Part shown: positions 63,444 to 64,000 of the stretch, piece after piece
How positions within the stretch are numbered: the first letter of the stretch is position 1
Layout: each line of letters begins with the position of its first letter
From: Halobacterium noricense
GTDB taxonomy: Archaea; Halobacteriota; Halobacteria; Halobacteriales; Halobacteriaceae
Assembly (NCBI RefSeq): GCF_021233435.1
Contig: NZ_CP089468.1
Location: 62,001-126,000 of the forward strand
Length of the DNA stretch: 64,000 nt
Direction: 5' to 3'
Notes under the pieces: generated by a model
Told to the model about the DNA's origin: nothing
Database searches by the model: none
What the model saw: the letters and a program-made list of their open reading frames with translations, nothing else
Program-made: the position numbers and the translations under genes

Positions 63444-64000
63444 TGCGCCCCGTCGCGCTCACGGTCGCCGGGTCGGACAGCGGCGGCGGCGCGGGCGCAC
63501 AGGCCGACCTGAAGACGTTCGAAGCCTGCGGCGCGTTCGGTACCTCGGCGCTCACCGCCGTCACCGCGCAGAACACCACGGGCGTCACCCACAGCACCGT
63601 CCTCGACCCCGCGGCCGTCCGCGCGCAGCACGACGCCGTCGTCGCGGACTTCGACGTCGCCGCCGCGAAGACCGGGATGCTCGGGGACGCGGACGTCGCC
63701 GCCGAAGTCGCGGATGCCCTCGGGGAGTCGGACTTCCCGGTCGTCGTCGACCCCGTCGTCGTCGCGCAGTCCGGCGACCGCCTGCTCACCGAGCGCGGCG
63801 TCGACGCCGTGCGCGACCGGCTCCTCCCGGAAGCGACGGTCGCCACGCCGAACGTCCCCGAGGCCGAACTGCTCGCGGACGTCGAAATCGAAGCCGAGGC
63901 CGACCTCCGCGAAGCCGCCGAGGCCGTCCGCGACCTCGGCCCGGATGCGGTCCTCCTGACCGGCGGCCACCTCGACGGCGACCCCGTAGACGTCTACGCT
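63443..64000 (+). CDS. thiD: Hydroxymethylpyrimidine (phosphate) kinase ThiD, 3' end outside window
   Basis: First 186 codons visible. [33 protein letters not shown] and [15 protein letters not shown] are the HMP-P kinase motifs of the ribokinase fold. ATG 63443 overlaps the thi4 TGA (TGATG), so the two thiamine enzymes are translationally coupled. Whether a C-terminal ThiN domain follows, as in many archaea, cannot be seen. Confidence 0.94.
   Translation, partial: MRPVALTVAGSDSGGGAGAQADLKTFEACGAFGTSALTAVTAQNTTGVTHSTVLDPAAVRAQHDAVVADFDVAAAKTGMLGDADVAAEVADALGESDFPVVVDPVVVAQSGDRLLTERGVDAVRDRLLPEATVATPNVPEAELLADVEIEAEADLREAAEAVRDLGPDAVLLTGGHLDGDPVDVYA

Overview
The window is chromosomal DNA of a halophilic archaeon (class Halobacteria; a Halobacterium-like genome fits best). 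The DNA is very GC-rich and the proteins are strongly acidic. Start codons are often GTG, and most genes have a TATA box about 27-32 bp before the start codon, which implies leaderless mRNAs. The gene set is archaeal: NMD3, RadA, L39e, L31e, aIF6, prefoldin alpha, SRP54/FtsY, RIO1, aIF1A, Orc1/Cdc6, primase large subunit, thermosome, Sec61-beta and Thi4. There is no rRNA, CRISPR array, insertion sequence or prophage. One tRNA (Arg, UCU) is present.

Layout. 1-17 kb: NMD3 (cut by the left edge), RadA, Fe-S assembly SufS/SufU, a TPR/DUF424 pair, ThpR, the run L39e-L31e-aIF6-prefoldin-FtsY, a tungsten oxidoreductase, SRP54, membrane transporters (split MgtE pair, Gate-domain protein) and UPF0200/0201. 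17-28 kb: tRNA-Arg, a zinc mini-protein, M29 aminopeptidase, threonine aldolase, a membrane HTH regulator, a CDF transporter, DpsA and a Rad3-like helicase. 27-34 kb: MTA/SAH deaminase, a secreted Asn/Asp-rich surface protein, SAH hydrolase, a frameshifted Dcd/dUTPase-like gene, Hjc and a SWIM protein. 34-43 kb: PriL, archaetidylserine decarboxylase, Orc/Cdc6, a MutS-family ATPase, aIF1A-RIO1, TrpRS with a possible leader peptide, and a KH protein. 43-51 kb: thermosome, ornithine cyclodeaminase family protein, Hsp20, LeuRS and EngB. 51-64 kb: SIMPL and DUF389 proteins, a NOG1-like GTPase, a hydrolase, HisE/bifunctional nuclease/PdxT, Sec61-beta, thioredoxin, an SLC13 transporter, PiT with a tetrapeptide-repeat membrane protein, and Thi4-ThiD (cut by the right edge).

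The most unusual signal is a family of about ten dispersed intergenic elements. They are built from perfect short inverted repeats, most with three-base loops, and carry A/T-tract borders. Nine of the ten start within a few bases of the end of the upstream gene, all in the same orientation, and pairs of copies are 96-99% identical. Related triplet-loop palindromes sit in frame inside protein genes (leuS twice, ltaE, the helicase, an alpha/beta hydrolase) and encode Ser/Asp/Glu/Arg-rich linkers. This resembles a haloarchaeal counterpart of protein-tolerated palindromic elements.

Other signals worth testing: a leaderless 22-codon ORF with Trp-Arg-Trp, overlapped by a 10-bp hairpin, in front of trpS; tiny 'relay' ORFs that join eif1A to rio1 and the ETVE-repeat gene to pitA through overlapping stop/start codons; palindromes on the promoters of sufU and thi4; and two genes broken by single-base changes in G runs. 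All calls come from reading the sequence and recalling family features. No database search or folding program was run.
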